Source: Paenibacillus pinistramenti (GTDB lineage: Bacteria > Bacillota > Bacilli > Paenibacillales > Paenibacillaceae). From it: a stretch of DNA of 42,240 nt. The first letter of the stretch is position 1. Every line of letters begins with the position of its first letter. The stretch covers positions 1 through 42,240 of the forward strand of contig NZ_VAWG01000026.1 in NCBI RefSeq assembly GCF_005869875.1, read 5' to 3'. The position numbers and the translations under genes were made by a program. Under the pieces are notes generated by a model that ran no database searches, was not told where the DNA came from, and saw only the letters and a list, made by a program, of their open reading frames with translations. Below are positions 15,601 through 25,796 of the stretch, in pieces.

Positions 15601-18027
15601 TTACAATTTGACTCTCTGCAGGCGGAGGGCATTCAGCACGACCGAAACCGAGCTGAGCGCCATCGCGGCTCCCGCCACCCAAGGGGCGAGCAGCCCTGCG
15701 GCAGCGATCGGGATGCCTAGGGTGTTGTATCCGAGCGCCCAGAACAGGTTCTGCCGGATATTCCTCATCGTCTTGCGGCTCATCGTTATGGCGTCCGCCA
15801 CGCTGGTCAGCTCGCCGCGCATCAGGGTCACATCCGCGGCTTCCATCGCAATGTCTGTGCCGGTTCCGATCGCAATGCCGATATCGGCGGTTGCAAGCGC
15901 CGGCGCATCGTTGATGCCGTCACCTACCATGGCGACGATTTGCCCCATGGACTGCAGCCGCTTCACTTCCTCCGCTTTGCCTTCCGGCAGCACTTCAGCA
16001 AGGATGTGCTCAATCCCGGCCTGCCCCGCAATCGCTTCAGCGGTGCGCCGGTTGTCGCCCGTGATCATCACGACGTCTATGCCCAGCTGCTTCAGCTTCG
16101 CAATCGCAGCTGCGGAGGTCTCCTTGATGGTGTCGGCAACAGCAACTACACCTGCATAGGTCCGGTCCACGGCCAGGAGCATGGCGGTTTTGCCTTCAGC
16201 TTCAAGGCGGTTCATCAGCTCGCCGGCTTCACTAAACTCAATCTGCTCGCGGCTCAGAAGCCTGCGCGTGCCGACCAGCACTTCTCTCCCTTCTACACGG
16301 GCGCGGATTCCATATCCGGGTATCGCCTCAAACTGCTCTGCAGCCGGGAGGGAAATGCCTCTTGCCTGTATCCCGGCAACCATTGCCTCGGCGAGCGGAT
16401 GCTCCGACTGCTTCTCGGCAGAACCGATCAGGCGAAGCCCTTCGGCCTCATCCATGCCTTCGATGTGAATGTCCGTCAGCTCCGGCTTGCCTTTCGTAAC
16501 CGTACCCGTCTTATCCAGAATTACAGTTTGGACCTTCTGCATCCATTCCAGATGCTCACCGCCCTTGAACAGAATCCCGTACTCCGCCGCGCGCCCGGAT
16601 CCCGCCATGATCGAGGTCGGTGTCGCAAGGCCTAGGGCGCAGGGGCAGGCGATGACCAGAACGGCAATGCCTTTCTCCAGCGCGGACGCGAAGTCGCCCG
16701 GCGATACGAAGACAAACCAGATCAGGAAGGTGAGCACCGCGATGCCTACGACGAACGGAACGAAGATGCCGGAGATCGAATCGGCCACGCGCTGAATCGG
16801 CGCCTTCGAGCCCTGGGCCTCTTCAACCACCCTGATGATCTGGGCCAGGGCGGTTTCTTTGCCGATGCGGGCGGCTCTGATCTTCAGAGCGCCGTGCTTG
16901 TTCAGGGTGGCGCCGATAACGGCGGCGCCGGGTTCTTTTTCAACCGGGATACTTTCCCCTGTGAGCATGGATTCGTCCACCGCGGATATCCCCTCAAGCA
17001 CTTCGCCGTCCACCGGAATCTTCTCGCCCGGCTTGACCAGGACGATTTCGTTCACCGCTACCTCCTCCACAGGCACGGACATTTCCCTGCCGCCGCGGAT
17101 GACCGTGGCCTGCTTGGCCTGCAGGTTCATTAATTTCTTGATCGCTTCCGACGTGCGCCCTTTGGCCAGCACCTCGAATAATTTTCCGAGAAGAATCAGC
17201 GTAATCAGGATCGCACTCGTTTCGTAATACATGTCCGGCGCCATACCGCCGTGTTCCGATCCGGCCCAGCTCAGCGTCAAATACAGACTGTAGAAATAGG
17301 CGGCCGACGTGCCCAGAGCAACCAGCACATCCATGTTGGCGCTCTTATTGCGCAGCGCTTTATAGGCTCCGGCGTAAAACTGGCGGCCGATCCAGAATTG
17401 GACCGGAGTCGCCAGCGCCAGCTGCACCCACGGATTCATCAGAAATTGAGGCAAATAAATCCAGGAGGTCCATGAAAAATGGCCGGCCATCGCCCAGAAC
17501 AGCGGAAGCGACAACAAGGCGGATACGAGCAGCTGCATTTTCTTGCGGCGGATTTCCTTCTGCTTGTAATCCCCGCCCTTGGCGGCTGCCTCCTCTTTAG
17601 GAAGGGCTTTATAGCCGAGCTGCTCCACCTTCCTCATCATATCGGCCGGCGTAACCTCTGCCGCGTTATATTCGACATGGGCGCTCTCCAGCGCAAAATT
17701 CACCGCCGCCCTGCTGACGCCCGGCAGCTTGCCGAGACCTTTCTCAATCCGGTTCGCACAGGCTGCGCAGGTCATGCCCTCCAGCTTGAAATCAACCCCG
17801 TCTTTAACCGTGCTGTACCCCAGATCCGCAATCTTCTGCTCCATGGCAGCTGTATCCACTTTGGAAGGCAGATAGGTCACCGAGGCTCTTTCCAGCGCAA
17901 AATTGACGTTCGCGTCCTCCACGCCCTCCAGCCTCTTTATGCCCTTCTCGATCCGGCTGGCGCAGGCCGCGCAGGTCATGCCGGCAATTTGAAAGGTCAC
18001 CTGCCGCTCCTCTGGATGTTTCTCCAT
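15601..18027 (-). CDS. copA: Copper-exporting P1B-type ATPase
   Basis: The 808-residue pump uses ATP to export Cu(I). Two N-terminal heavy-metal domains each carry the binding loop GMTCAAC (near residues 12 and 78). Eight membrane helices follow. The transmembrane metal site is CPC in [16 protein letters not shown], the phosphorylation site [10 protein letters not shown], the actuator loop [11 protein letters not shown], the nucleotide-binding HP motif SEHPLAEA, and the hinge [10 protein letters not shown]. All key residues are present. The promoter region has two palindromic boxes of the CsoR type (18052-18066 and 18119-18133). No copZ or csoR lies in the window, so the regulator must be elsewhere. 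Its own terminator follows. Confidence 0.96.
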   Translation of the reverse strand: MEKHPEERQVTFQIAGMTCAACASRIEKGIKRLEGVEDANVNFALERASVTYLPSKVDTAAMEQKIADLGYSTVKDGVDFKLEGMTCAACANRIEKGLGKLPGVSRAAVNFALESAHVEYNAAEVTPADMMRKVEQLGYKALPKEEAAAKGGDYKQKEIRRKKMQLLVSALLSLPLFWAMAGHFSWTSWIYLPQFLMNPWVQLALATPVQFWIGRQFYAGAYKALRNKSANMDVLVALGTSAAYFYSLYLTLSWAGSEHGGMAPDMYYETSAILITLILLGKLFEVLAKGRTSEAIKKLMNLQAKQATVIRGGREMSVPVEEVAVNEIVLVKPGEKIPVDGEVLEGISAVDESMLTGESIPVEKEPGAAVIGATLNKHGALKIRAARIGKETALAQIIRVVEEAQGSKAPIQRVADSISGIFVPFVVGIAVLTFLIWFVFVSPGDFASALEKGIAVLVIACPCALGLATPTSIMAGSGRAAEYGILFKGGEHLEWMQKVQTVILDKTGTVTKGKPELTDIHIEGMDEAEGLRLIGSAEKQSEHPLAEAMVAGIQARGISLPAAEQFEAIPGYGIRARVEGREVLVGTRRLLSREQIEFSEAGELMNRLEAEGKTAMLLAVDRTYAGVVAVADTIKETSAAAIAKLKQLGIDVVMITGDNRRTAEAIAGQAGIEHILAEVLPEGKAEEVKRLQSMGQIVAMVGDGINDAPALATADIGIAIGTGTDIAMEAADVTLMRGELTSVADAITMSRKTMRNIRQNLFWALGYNTLGIPIAAAGLLAPWVAGAAMALSSVSVVLNALRLQRVKL

Positions 18028-18051
18028 TTTGCTTCACCCCTGTCTTTATTT

Positions 18052-18066
18052 TACCCCATGGGGGTA
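18052..18066. promoter_or_regulatory. CsoR-type copper operator, copA-proximal
   Basis: TACCCCATGGGGGTA is a near-perfect inverted repeat that closely resembles CsoR boxes (TACCC-N-GGGGTA). It lies 25 bases upstream of the copA start, so bound repressor would block transcription or elongation. Confidence 0.8.
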
Positions 18067-18118
18067 TATTTTTATTAAAAATATTCATGAATTGATAAGC
18101 TCTGAACTCATCATATCA

Positions 18119-18133
18119 TACCCCATGGGGGTA
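18119..18133. promoter_or_regulatory. CsoR-type copper operator, copA-distal
   Basis: An identical 15-base copy of the proximal box, 67 bases away. The AT-rich interval between the two boxes probably contains the copA promoter, though no strong -35/-10 pair can be chosen. Confidence 0.78.
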
Positions 18134-18163
18134 TTCAAGGGAGAGGGCCCGCGGTTCACTCTG

Positions 18164-18200
18164 GAAAAAAAAGAAAAGCCCCTCAATACCGAGGGACTTT
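18164..18200 (-). terminator. Rho-independent terminator after ilvA
   Basis: On the minus strand AAAGTCCCTC and GAGGGGCTTTTC form a stem followed by a long T run (CTTTTCTTTTTTTT). It isolates ilvA from the copA promoter. Confidence 0.85.
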
Positions 18201-18216
18201 CAGACAGACTCCAATC

Positions 18217-19500
18217 TTAAATCAGCAGATTAAACAGGTTCAGGTCACGATTCAATTCCGTATAAATGATGCCCTTCGCATCCATCCGGCGGATGAGCGG
18301 CTCATAATCCTCTTTGTTCATCAGCTCGATGCCGACCAGCGCCGGACCGTTCTCCTTGTTGTTCTTCTTCGTGTATTCAAACCGGGTAATATCGTCGTTC
18401 GGACCCAGCACTTCCGCAAGGAACTCGCGCAGCGCGCCCGCCCGCTGAGGGAAGTTTACCATGAAATAGTGCTTCAGCCCTTCGTAAATCAGCGAACGCT
18501 CCTTCATTTCCTGCATCCGGTCGATATCATTGTTGCCGCCGCTGATGACGCAGACGACCGTCTTGCCCTGAATCTGATCCCGGTACATATCGAGCGCGGC
18601 TACAGGCAGAGAACCGGCCGGTTCAACGACGATAGCATTTTCGTTATACAGCTCCAGAATCGTAGTGCACGCTTTGCCTTCCGGCACCTTAACGACATCC
18701 TCCAGCACTTCCTTGGCAATTTCAAAATTCAGGTCGCCGACCCGCTTCACGGCTGCGCCGTCTACAAATTTGTCGATCGTATCCAGCGTGACCACCTGAT
18801 TCAGCTTCAAAGCTTCGGTCATGGACGACGCGCCGAGCGGCTCCACGCCGATGACCCTGGTCTGCGGAGCTACCATTTTCAGATAGGCGCCCACGCCCGA
18901 TACCAGACCGCCGCCGCCGATCGTTACGAAGACATAATCAGCAGGACTCTGCAGGTCCTCCATAATCTCCATGCCGATCGTTCCGTTGCCCGCGATAATC
19001 TTCGGATTATCAAACGGATGAATAAACGTCATGCCCTGCTCCCGGCAGGCTTTCATAGATTCTTCATAGGCATCGTCATACGTGTCGCCCGTCAAAATGA
19101 CCTCCACATGCGAGCCGCCGAACCGCTTCACCTGCTTCACTTTCTGGTTAGGCGTCGTTGCCGGCATGAAGATCTTCCCCTGGATGCCCAGCGCATTGCA
19201 TGAAAAAGCCACACCCTGCGCATGATTGCCCGCGCTGGCGCAGACAATGCCGCGGCTGATCTCCTCCGGCGTCAGGCTCCGGATCATATTGTAAGCCCCG
19301 CGGATTTTGAACGAGCGGACAATCTGCAGATCCTCTCTCTTTAAATAGACGTTGCAGTCGTATTTGGCCGACAAAACCGGATCCCGCTGCAGCGGCGTCC
19401 GCACAATCACCTCACGCAGTACATGATGCGCACGTACGATATCTTCCATACCCACTGACGCTGAAGGGGCCGTCTTAGGGGTGTCATCTGTCTGTTTCAT
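18217..19500 (-). CDS. ilvA: Threonine dehydratase (biosynthetic)
   Basis: This PLP enzyme converts threonine to 2-oxobutanoate, the first step of isoleucine synthesis. PLP lysine lies in RSFKIRGAYNMI; the phosphate loop is the Gly-rich VTIGGGGLVSGVGAYLK; CASAGNHAQGVAFS is the conserved Asn/Gly loop. The C-terminal regulatory part has a single ACT-like domain (HYFMVNFPQRAGALREFL to the end), as in the 422-residue Bacillus enzyme rather than the longer E. coli form. The ATG at 19500 is preferred because GGAG lies 6 bases upstream; a GTG four codons earlier overlaps that site. No T-box was recognised in the short upstream region. Single-gene unit with its own terminator. Confidence 0.94.
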   Translation of the reverse strand: MKQTDDTPKTAPSASVGMEDIVRAHHVLREVIVRTPLQRDPVLSAKYDCNVYLKREDLQIVRSFKIRGAYNMIRSLTPEEISRGIVCASAGNHAQGVAFSCNALGIQGKIFMPATTPNQKVKQVKRFGGSHVEVILTGDTYDDAYEESMKACREQGMTFIHPFDNPKIIAGNGTIGMEIMEDLQSPADYVFVTIGGGGLVSGVGAYLKMVAPQTRVIGVEPLGASSMTEALKLNQVVTLDTIDKFVDGAAVKRVGDLNFEIAKEVLEDVVKVPEGKACTTILELYNENAIVVEPAGSLPVAALDMYRDQIQGKTVVCVISGGNNDIDRMQEMKERSLIYEGLKHYFMVNFPQRAGALREFLAEVLGPNDDITRFEYTKKNNKENGPALVGIELMNKEDYEPLIRRMDAKGIIYTELNRDLNLFNLLI

Positions 19501-19637
19501 CTTCTTCTCCACACTCCGCTTATTCTATTCATAGATTCTATAATGCCGCTGCCGGCCTGTTACACTGATTGTACCACCTTGTCAGCGCAGCGGGGCAAGT
19601 TTCTTTGCCCATCGCCTGCGGCCCTCACAGCCTACAA

Positions 19638-20582
19638 TCAGCCCAATTCACGAACCCGGAACGCCGGAAAATTCCGTTCAATGGAAGTCCTGTCCGGTTC
19701 AAGCCTGTCCGGAAGCATCAGCTCCCGGCCCAGCTGTCCAGCCGTTTCATCTCTCAGGAAGCCTGGAGCATCCGTAGCCACTTGAAAAAGAATCCCGCCA
19801 GGCTCGCGAAACTTCACCGTCTTGTAATACTCCATGTTGATCGCCGGTGTCGGATCAAGTCCGCCTTCCTTCAGCTGCTCCTGCCACAGGATCTGTTCGC
19901 TGGCGTCCGGGGTCCGCCACGCCAAATGCTGGACCACGCCGGCGCCCGGGGAGCCGGCAGGCATCGGCTCGACATTCATGTCGATCCTGCTGCCTCTTGG
20001 GCCGTGAGCTTCAAAGCGGACAAGCCCTTCCTCGCTGCCTTTATAGGCAAGCCCAAGGCTGTTCTCCAGAACCTCCGCCGTCCGCTCCGGCTGTCTGCTG
20101 AACAGCAGCACGCCGTCAATGCCTTGAATGGCGTACCTCTCAGGAATCGGCCCCTCTCCGCTGCCTCTGGCTCCCGCCGCCGCTCCAGGCTCCAGCTCCA
20201 CCAGATCAATCAGCAGCCCCGCCTCATCGGTAAACCGGACATAATCTTTGCCGAAGCGGCGCGTTTCCATAAACGGAATATCATATTTCTTAAGCCGCTG
20301 GCGCCAATACAGCAGGCCGCCTTCAGGGACGGCATACACGATTACCCCGACCTGTCCGCCGCCAAGCCTTCCTGCAGGCAGATCCTTCCGGAACAGAAAG
20401 GACACCAAAGTGCCCGGATGACCCGCCTCATTGCCGAAATAGAAATGGCCTACTTCAGGCGCGTCAAAATGAACCGTTTGTTTAACGAGGCGCAGTCCCA
20501 GCAGCCCCGCGTAGAAATCCACGCAGGCCTGAACATCATGAACATAGGCCGTAATGTGATGAATGCCAGCCGTCTTAAGCAA
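19638..20582 (-). CDS. Ring-cleaving dioxygenase of the glyoxalase (VOC) superfamily, MhqO/LinE-like
   Basis: The 314-residue protein is made of two tandem VOC modules: GIHHITAYVHDVQACVDFYAGLLG at the N-terminus and IQGIDGVLLFSRQPERTAEVLE near residue 155. Candidate metal ligands are H8 of the GIHHITA motif, a histidine in GVVQHLAWRT and the glutamate in FREPGGILFQ. Such proteins are induced by quinones in Bacillus (MhqO, MhqA, CatE) and open hydroquinone or catechol rings. The start is TTG, 7 bases after GAGGAGG. The gene stands alone; no MarR/MhqR-type regulator is next to it. The family call is firm; substrate unknown. Confidence 0.88.
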   Translation of the reverse strand: MLKTAGIHHITAYVHDVQACVDFYAGLLGLRLVKQTVHFDAPEVGHFYFGNEAGHPGTLVSFLFRKDLPAGRLGGGQVGVIVYAVPEGGLLYWRQRLKKYDIPFMETRRFGKDYVRFTDEAGLLIDLVELEPGAAAGARGSGEGPIPERYAIQGIDGVLLFSRQPERTAEVLENSLGLAYKGSEEGLVRFEAHGPRGSRIDMNVEPMPAGSPGAGVVQHLAWRTPDASEQILWQEQLKEGGLDPTPAINMEYYKTVKFREPGGILFQVATDAPGFLRDETAGQLGRELMLPDRLEPDRTSIERNFPAFRVRELG

Positions 20583-20690
20583 GTTGAATCCTCCTCGGCT
20601 TTGAAATCCGCATGTCGGTCTTTGTCTGTCATTTTTTTCATTATAAAGAATCGGACGGCTGAAATCATCCCCGCATGCTGGCAGACTCGC

Positions 20691-20761
20691 AAAAAAACCG
20701 CTGATCGCCTCGCACTGCCCTCCCCTTCTTAGACAAGAGGACAGTCCCGGCCGATCAGCGG
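20691..20761 (-). terminator. Terminator of the purine operon
   Basis: On the minus strand CCGCTGATCG and CGATCAGCGG form a perfect 10-bp stem enclosing a 44-base loop that can fold further, followed by TTTTTTT. It lies about 40 bases after the purD stop. Confidence 0.8.
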
Positions 20762-20801
20762 CTTCTCTGTAAATAATCCCTTCTAAAATAAATAACCCCT
20801 T

Positions 20802-22073
20802 CTAGACCAGCGCTTTCGCTGCAATATCGGAGCGCTGGTGTTTGCCTTCAAACTGAATGCGTTCGGCAGCCTTGTAAGCCTGCTCCCTGGCGGCGGCGAT
20901 GTCCGTGCCGCGGCCTACAACGCCCAGCACGCGCCCGCCGTTCGTCAGCCACTCGCCGGCTTCGCTTCTAGACGTGCCTGCGTGGAACACCAAGGCCTCG
21001 TCCTCGGACACGGTGTCGAGTCCGGAAATGACCAGTCCCTTCGGATAAGAGGCCGGATAACCCGGGGATGCAAGCACGACGCAAACCGCGGCTTCGTCGC
21101 TCCACTTGATCTCCACCTGGTCGAGCGTTCCGTCCAGCGATGCCAGAAAAATGTCCAGCAGGTCGCTCTTGAGACGCGGCAGCACCACTTGGGTTTCCGG
21201 GTCGCCAAAGCGGGCGTTGAATTCTACCGTCTTCGGCACGCCGCCCGGCGTAATCATCAGGCCGGCGAACAAGACGCCGCGGAACGGGCGCCCTTCCGCC
21301 ACCATGGCTTTGGCGGTTGGTTTGATGATTTTTTCAATCGCTTCTTCAATAATGACATTGTCGATATGCGGCAGCGGCGAATACGTGCCCATGCCGCCGG
21401 TGTTCGGCCCCTTGTCGCCGTCAAACACCTGCTTGTGGTCCTGCGCGGCTGCCATCGGACGCACCGTTTCGCCGTCCACGAAGGCCAGAATCGACATTTC
21501 CTGGCCCTCCATAAACTCCTCGATCACAACCTGGCTGCCGGAGCTGCCGAATACCTTGTCCACCATAATATCTTTCAGCGCCTGTTCGGCTTCTTCGCGG
21601 GTAAAAGCAACCGTAACCCCTTTGCCCGCCGCAAGCCCGTCTGCTTTAATGACAATCGGCACCGGCTGGGAGCGCAGATACGCCAGCGCAGCCTCGTAAT
21701 TGTCGAATTTTTCGTAAGCCGCTGTTGGAATGCTGTACTTCTTGAGGAGATCCTTCATGAAGGTTTTGCTGCCTTCGATATGTGCCGCGTTCCTGCGCGG
21801 GCCGTAGACCGGAATATTTTTCGCTTCAAAAGCGTCCACAATGCCGTCCGCCAGCGGGTCATCCGGTCCGATCACCACTAAATCCACTTTCTTCTCTGCC
21901 GCAAATGCGGTCAGACTGTCAAAATCGCTTACCGGAATCGGCACCAGCTCTGCCACCTGTCCGATTCCCGCATTGCCCGGCGCGCAGTAGATTTTATCCG
22001 CTTTTGGACTCTTCGACAAAGCCCAGCAGATTGCATGCTCGCGGCCGCCCCCGCCAACCACCAAAATATCCAT
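20802..22073 (-). CDS. purD: Phosphoribosylamine-glycine ligase (GAR synthetase)
   Basis: Catalyses step two of purine synthesis, joining glycine to phosphoribosylamine with ATP. The 423-residue product begins MDILVVGGGGREHAICWAL. The ATP-grasp domain shows VIKADGLAAGKGVTVA, VIEEFMEGQEMS, the GARS signature around NTGGMGTYSPLP, and FNARFGDPETQ for metal binding. The ATG at 22073 follows GGAGG; an upstream in-frame start would add 35 non-family residues. It is the last gene of the operon, separated from purH by 137 bases containing a terminator-like hairpin. Confidence 0.96.
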   Translation of the reverse strand: MDILVVGGGGREHAICWALSKSPKADKIYCAPGNAGIGQVAELVPIPVSDFDSLTAFAAEKKVDLVVIGPDDPLADGIVDAFEAKNIPVYGPRRNAAHIEGSKTFMKDLLKKYSIPTAAYEKFDNYEAALAYLRSQPVPIVIKADGLAAGKGVTVAFTREEAEQALKDIMVDKVFGSSGSQVVIEEFMEGQEMSILAFVDGETVRPMAAAQDHKQVFDGDKGPNTGGMGTYSPLPHIDNVIIEEAIEKIIKPTAKAMVAEGRPFRGVLFAGLMITPGGVPKTVEFNARFGDPETQVVLPRLKSDLLDIFLASLDGTLDQVEIKWSDEAAVCVVLASPGYPASYPKGLVISGLDTVSEDEALVFHAGTSRSEAGEWLTNGGRVLGVVGRGTDIAAAREQAYKAAERIQFEGKHQRSDIAAKALV

Positions 22074-22160
22074 TACCCGAAATCCTCCCCATGGTTGAAA
22101 AATAGGTTCTGCCCAGCTTGGCGTCTTAGCTTGTTCTCCGTCCAGCCCGGCAGCCTGAAT

Positions 22161-22189
22161 TCTAAAGAAGGCCCGCACAGGCGGGCCTT
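22161..22189 (-). terminator. Terminator-like hairpin inside the pur operon (purH-purD)
   Basis: AAGGCCCGC and GCGGGCCTT form a perfect 9-bp stem with a 4-base loop; the minus-strand tail is CTTCTTTAGA. It lies 22 bases after the purH stop and could reduce purD expression or act as an mRNA-stabilising end. Confidence 0.6.
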
Positions 22190-22210
22190 GGTCATTGTTC
22201 GAAGCTGAAA

Positions 22211-23758
22211 TTAGTGCTTGAAGTGGCGCACGCCTGTGAAGACCATTGCGATCCCGTACTCGTTCGCTACTTTGATGGACTCTTCGTCTTTAATGGAGCC
22301 GCCCGGCTGAATGACCGCCGTAATGCCCGCTTTAGCGGCCAGCTCGAGCGTGTCGCCCATCGGGAAGAAGGCGTCGGAAGCGAGGATGCTGCCCTTCGCT
22401 TTCTCGCCAGCCTGCTCAATCGCAATCTTCGCCGCGCCTACGCGGTTCATTTGACCCGCGCCCACGCCAACGGTCATGCTGTCTTTCGCAAGCACAATCG
22501 CATTCGACTTCACATGCTTCACAACCTTCCAGCCGAACAGCAGCTGCTTCAGCTCTTCTTCGGTCGGCTTGCGGTCGGTTACGACCTGCAGATCATCGGC
22601 GTTCAAGGAGTGAACATCGCTCTCCTGCACGATCATGCCGCCGTCAATTGTTGTGATGGTGAAGCTCTTCTCCCGGTTCTCGCCGGATTTGAGCGAGCCT
22701 ACTTCGAGCAGGCGGATATTTTTCTTCTGGGTCAGAATTTCCAGCGCTTCCTTCGTAAAGCCCGGTGCGATGATAATCTCCAGGAAAATCTCTTTCAGCA
22801 GCAGAGCTGTATCCGCATCAATAATCCGGTTAGCCGCTACAATGCCGCCAAAGATCGAGGTTGGATCCGCGTCATAAGCTTTCTGGTAGGCCTCAAGCAC
22901 GCTGCCGCCGATGCCGACGCCGCAAGGGTTCATATGCTTAACCGCAACCACAGCCGGCTCCTCAAATTCTTTGACGATCTGCAGCGCTGCGTTAGCGTCA
23001 TTGATGTTGTTATAGGAAAGCTCCTTGCCGTGAAGCTGCTTGGCTGTAGTCAGCGTGTCGGCTGCGGCAAGAGGTTTTTTGTAGAAGGCTGCTTTCTGGT
23101 GCGGGTTCTCCCCATAGCGGAGGTCCTGGATCTTCTCATAGGTCACTGTAAAACGCTCCGGCAGCGGGTCGCCCGTTACGTTCGACAAATAGTCAGAGAT
23201 CAAGGCATCATACGAAGCCGTATGACGGAATACCTTTGCCGCAAGGCGTTTGCGGGTCTCCAGGGAAGTGTCGCCTTTGATTTTGATTTCGTTCAGCACG
23301 GCCGGATAATCAGCCGAGTCCACGACAACGCTGACGAACGCGTGATTCTTGGCTGCGGAACGGAGCATTGTAGGCCCGCCGATGTCGATATTTTCGATGG
23401 CATCTTCGTATTCGACATCCGGCTTCGCGATCGTCTCCTGGAACGGATACAGGTTAACGACAACCATGTCGATATAGTCCAGTCCAAGCTCCTTCATTTG
23501 CGCCTGATGCTCTTCGCTGTCACGAACAGCCAGCAAACCGCTGTGCACGGCAGGATGCAGCGTCTTGACGCGCCCGTCCAAAATCTCAGGGAAGCCGGTC
23601 ACTTCGGAAATGCCGATGACTGGAACGCCTTCTTTGGCCAGCAGACTTTTAGTACCGCCTGTTGAAATAATCTCCACACCCAGGTTGGACAACTCGCGGC
23701 AAAACTCCACAATCCCGCTTTTATCTGACACGCTAACCAGCGCACGTTTGATCGTCAA
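22211..23758 (-). CDS. purH: Bifunctional AICAR transformylase / IMP cyclohydrolase
   Basis: Performs the last two steps to IMP: formyl transfer from 10-formyltetrahydrofolate to AICAR, then ring closure. The N-terminal cyclohydrolase (MGS-like) domain has [14 protein letters not shown] and [15 protein letters not shown]. The C-terminal transformylase has the catalytic Lys-His pair in [12 protein letters not shown], and ends [31 protein letters not shown]. The start is TTG at 23758, 9 bases after AAGGAGG; a TTG three codons earlier touches that site. 515 residues, the usual length. It is separated from purN by an unusual 275-bp spacer. Confidence 0.96.
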   Translation of the reverse strand: MTIKRALVSVSDKSGIVEFCRELSNLGVEIISTGGTKSLLAKEGVPVIGISEVTGFPEILDGRVKTLHPAVHSGLLAVRDSEEHQAQMKELGLDYIDMVVVNLYPFQETIAKPDVEYEDAIENIDIGGPTMLRSAAKNHAFVSVVVDSADYPAVLNEIKIKGDTSLETRKRLAAKVFRHTASYDALISDYLSNVTGDPLPERFTVTYEKIQDLRYGENPHQKAAFYKKPLAAADTLTTAKQLHGKELSYNNINDANAALQIVKEFEEPAVVAVKHMNPCGVGIGGSVLEAYQKAYDADPTSIFGGIVAANRIIDADTALLLKEIFLEIIIAPGFTKEALEILTQKKNIRLLEVGSLKSGENREKSFTITTIDGGMIVQESDVHSLNADDLQVVTDRKPTEEELKQLLFGWKVVKHVKSNAIVLAKDSMTVGVGAGQMNRVGAAKIAIEQAGEKAKGSILASDAFFPMGDTLELAAKAGITAVIQPGGSIKDEESIKVANEYGIAMVFTGVRHFKH

Positions 23759-23767
23759 AAGAAACAA

Positions 23768-24033
23768 CCTCCTTAATATTTGCAGGGAGCGAAACCCTCT
23801 GTTCCCGCCCGCCCATTCGGATATTCATGATGCTTCCTATTCTCCAGCTTTCGTGCTTGAAGCAGCTGACTTCAGCAGTCGACGGCTTGTTCAGCCGCAT
23901 GACAGCATGTGCTGTATTCCAGCTAATTCGCAAATATTTCTCGGGAAATATCGAATTGCCCCTTCCATCATTGCCCATTCGCCAAAGAAAGCAGGAGTTT
24001 GACTGGCCCGCCAAATCCCCGTTCTGCTTCCCA
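23768..24033. other. Spacer between purN and purH with a long hairpin
   Basis: No supported gene lies here, though purN and purH normally abut in Firmicutes. The stretch contains a hairpin at 23925-23957 (AATTCG...CGAATT around ATATTTC/GAAATAT), a 14-base palindrome ACAGCATGTGCTGT, and shorter inverted repeats. The purH ribosome site lies at its left end. Confidence 0.6.
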
Positions 24034-24645
24034 TTAACGCCCGGCAATCGACACCTTGCGTCCCTCGACAGATACGCGCTTCTCTGCAAAAACTGCCACA
24101 ACCTCCGGATAAAGCTTCGTCTCCGCGGCATGGATTCTGGCCTCCAGCGACTCACGCGTATCCTCCGCCTCAATGGCAATAGGCAGCTGTGCGACAACGG
24201 CTCCGGTATCCATGCCGCCATCGACAAGATGAACCGTAATCCCGGTGCATTTTACGCCATAATCCAGCGCCTGCCCGATTGCATCCTTACCCGGAAAAGC
24301 AGGCAGCAGCGAAGGATGGATATTCAGCATCCGCCCTTCATAAGGTTTGACCAGAACCGAGGTAATCAACCGCATATAACCGGCAAGCGCGATCAGCTCA
24401 ATGCCCCGCTTCTCCAGCTCTGCTGCAATTTCTGCCTCGTAAGCTTCGCGGCTGGCGTATTCCTTCGGCCGGAACACAAAGGTGTCGATCCCCGCAGCTT
24501 CCGCCCGTTTGATGACAGGCGCTTCCGGCTTGTCGCAAACCAGCAGCTCCACCGATGCCCCGCCAAGACGGCCGGCCGCAGCCGCGTCCGCCAAAGCCTG
24601 AAAGTTGCTGCCCTGACCGGACGCAAATACCGCAATCTTCACCAT
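24034..24645 (-). CDS. purN: Phosphoribosylglycinamide formyltransferase
   Basis: Transfers a formyl group from 10-formyltetrahydrofolate to GAR. The 203-residue product starts [18 protein letters not shown], where the Gly-rich loop binds the substrate phosphate. The catalytic Asn and His are in MLNIHPSLLPAFPG, the catalytic Asp in VHLVDGGMDTG, and the GYMRLI segment is conserved. The ATG overlaps the purM stop by one base (TAATG), showing coupled translation. The length is typical of the family (about 195-212). Confidence 0.96.
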   Translation of the reverse strand: MVKIAVFASGQGSNFQALADAAAAGRLGGASVELLVCDKPEAPVIKRAEAAGIDTFVFRPKEYASREAYEAEIAAELEKRGIELIALAGYMRLITSVLVKPYEGRMLNIHPSLLPAFPGKDAIGQALDYGVKCTGITVHLVDGGMDTGAVVAQLPIAIEAEDTRESLEARIHAAETKLYPEVVAVFAEKRVSVEGRKVSIAGR

Positions 24646-25688
24646 TAAACCTCAGCTCCCGTAAAAGTCACGATCCTGCTGCCTGCGGTGACGCGGCCGA
24701 TCACATAAGGCGTTTCTCCGGCTTCGGTCAGAGCCGCTTTTGCTGCTTCTGCCTCTTCCTCTCCGACGACAATCACCATGCCGATCCCCATGTTGAACGT
24801 CGTAAACATATCGCGGTTCGACACTTGGCCCTTCTCCTGAAGCAGCTTGAATACCGGCAGGATCGGCCAGGAAGCATAGTCGATTTCGACATTTACGCCG
24901 TCCGGCAGCACGCGCGGAATATTTTCAATAAAGCCGCCGCCCGTAATATGCGCCATACCCTTCACCTGAACTTTGTCGACGAGGGAGAGGACCGGTTTGA
25001 CATAAAGACGGGTTGGCTCCAGCAGAACGTCGCCGAGCTTCGCCCCGTCCAGCTCAGGCAGTGCATCCTGCAGGCTGCAGCCGGCATCCTCAAGCAGCAG
25101 CTTGCGGACCAGCGAAAAACCGTTGCTGTGCACGCCGCTCGACGGCAGCCCAATGACCGTGTCGCCCGGCTTGATCGTGCTGCCGTTGATAATTTTGCTC
25201 TTGTCGACAACGCCGACCGTAAATCCGGCAATGTCGTATTCGCCTTCAGCGTACATACCCGGCATTTCGGCGGTTTCGCCGCCGATCAAAGCGCAGCCCG
25301 ACTGGGCGCAGCCCTCGGCGATGCCCGCCACGATGGCTTCAATTTTGGAAGGAATCACTTTATCACAAGCTAAATAGTCGAGGAAAAAGAGCGGCTCCGC
25401 CCCCTGCACCACGATGTCGTTCACGCACATCGCCACGGCGTCAATACCGATCGTATCATGCTTATCCATCGCAAAAGCCAGCTTCAGCTTCGTGCCGACA
25501 CCGTCCGTACCGGAGACCAGCACCGGCTCCTCGTATTTGTCCTTGTTCAGGCCAAACAATCCGCCAAAGCCGCCCAAATCGGTCATGACTTCCGGACGGA
25601 AGGTCCGCTTCACGTGTTTCTTCATCCGTTCGACTGCTTCATTTCCTGCCGCGATATCGACGCCGGCGCTTTTGTAGGCTTCTGACAC
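24645..25688 (-). CDS. purM: Phosphoribosylformylglycinamidine cyclo-ligase (AIR synthetase)
   Basis: Closes the imidazole ring, forming AIR from FGAM with ATP. The 347-residue product has [19 protein letters not shown] at the N-terminus, the nucleotide motif [43 protein letters not shown] and [13 protein letters not shown]. The start is GTG with TTAGGAGA upstream. It is preceded by the 662-bp structured spacer that separates it from purF, although these genes usually lie close together. Confidence 0.96.
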   Translation of the reverse strand: MSEAYKSAGVDIAAGNEAVERMKKHVKRTFRPEVMTDLGGFGGLFGLNKDKYEEPVLVSGTDGVGTKLKLAFAMDKHDTIGIDAVAMCVNDIVVQGAEPLFFLDYLACDKVIPSKIEAIVAGIAEGCAQSGCALIGGETAEMPGMYAEGEYDIAGFTVGVVDKSKIINGSTIKPGDTVIGLPSSGVHSNGFSLVRKLLLEDAGCSLQDALPELDGAKLGDVLLEPTRLYVKPVLSLVDKVQVKGMAHITGGGFIENIPRVLPDGVNVEIDYASWPILPVFKLLQEKGQVSNRDMFTTFNMGIGMVIVVGEEEAEAAKAALTEAGETPYVIGRVTAGSRIVTFTGAEV

Positions 25689-25796
25689 TGTGACACTCTC
25701 CTAAATAGTATTTGAAATAGTATTTGAAAAAAATAGGACTGGCGAATTTGGAGCGAAACTCCCCTTTAACAAAAAATCGTCGCTCTGTACCGCTCG

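Noticed and set aside
19501..19637. T-box leader upstream of ilvA
   Set aside because: The gap is short and holds no T-box core or specifier hairpin; only a small GGGCAA/TTTGCCC stem is present.
20838..21881. Long plus-strand frames opposite purD, purH, purL and other pur genes
   Set aside because: They mirror highly conserved genes with complete catalytic motifs on the minus strand and have no start signals.
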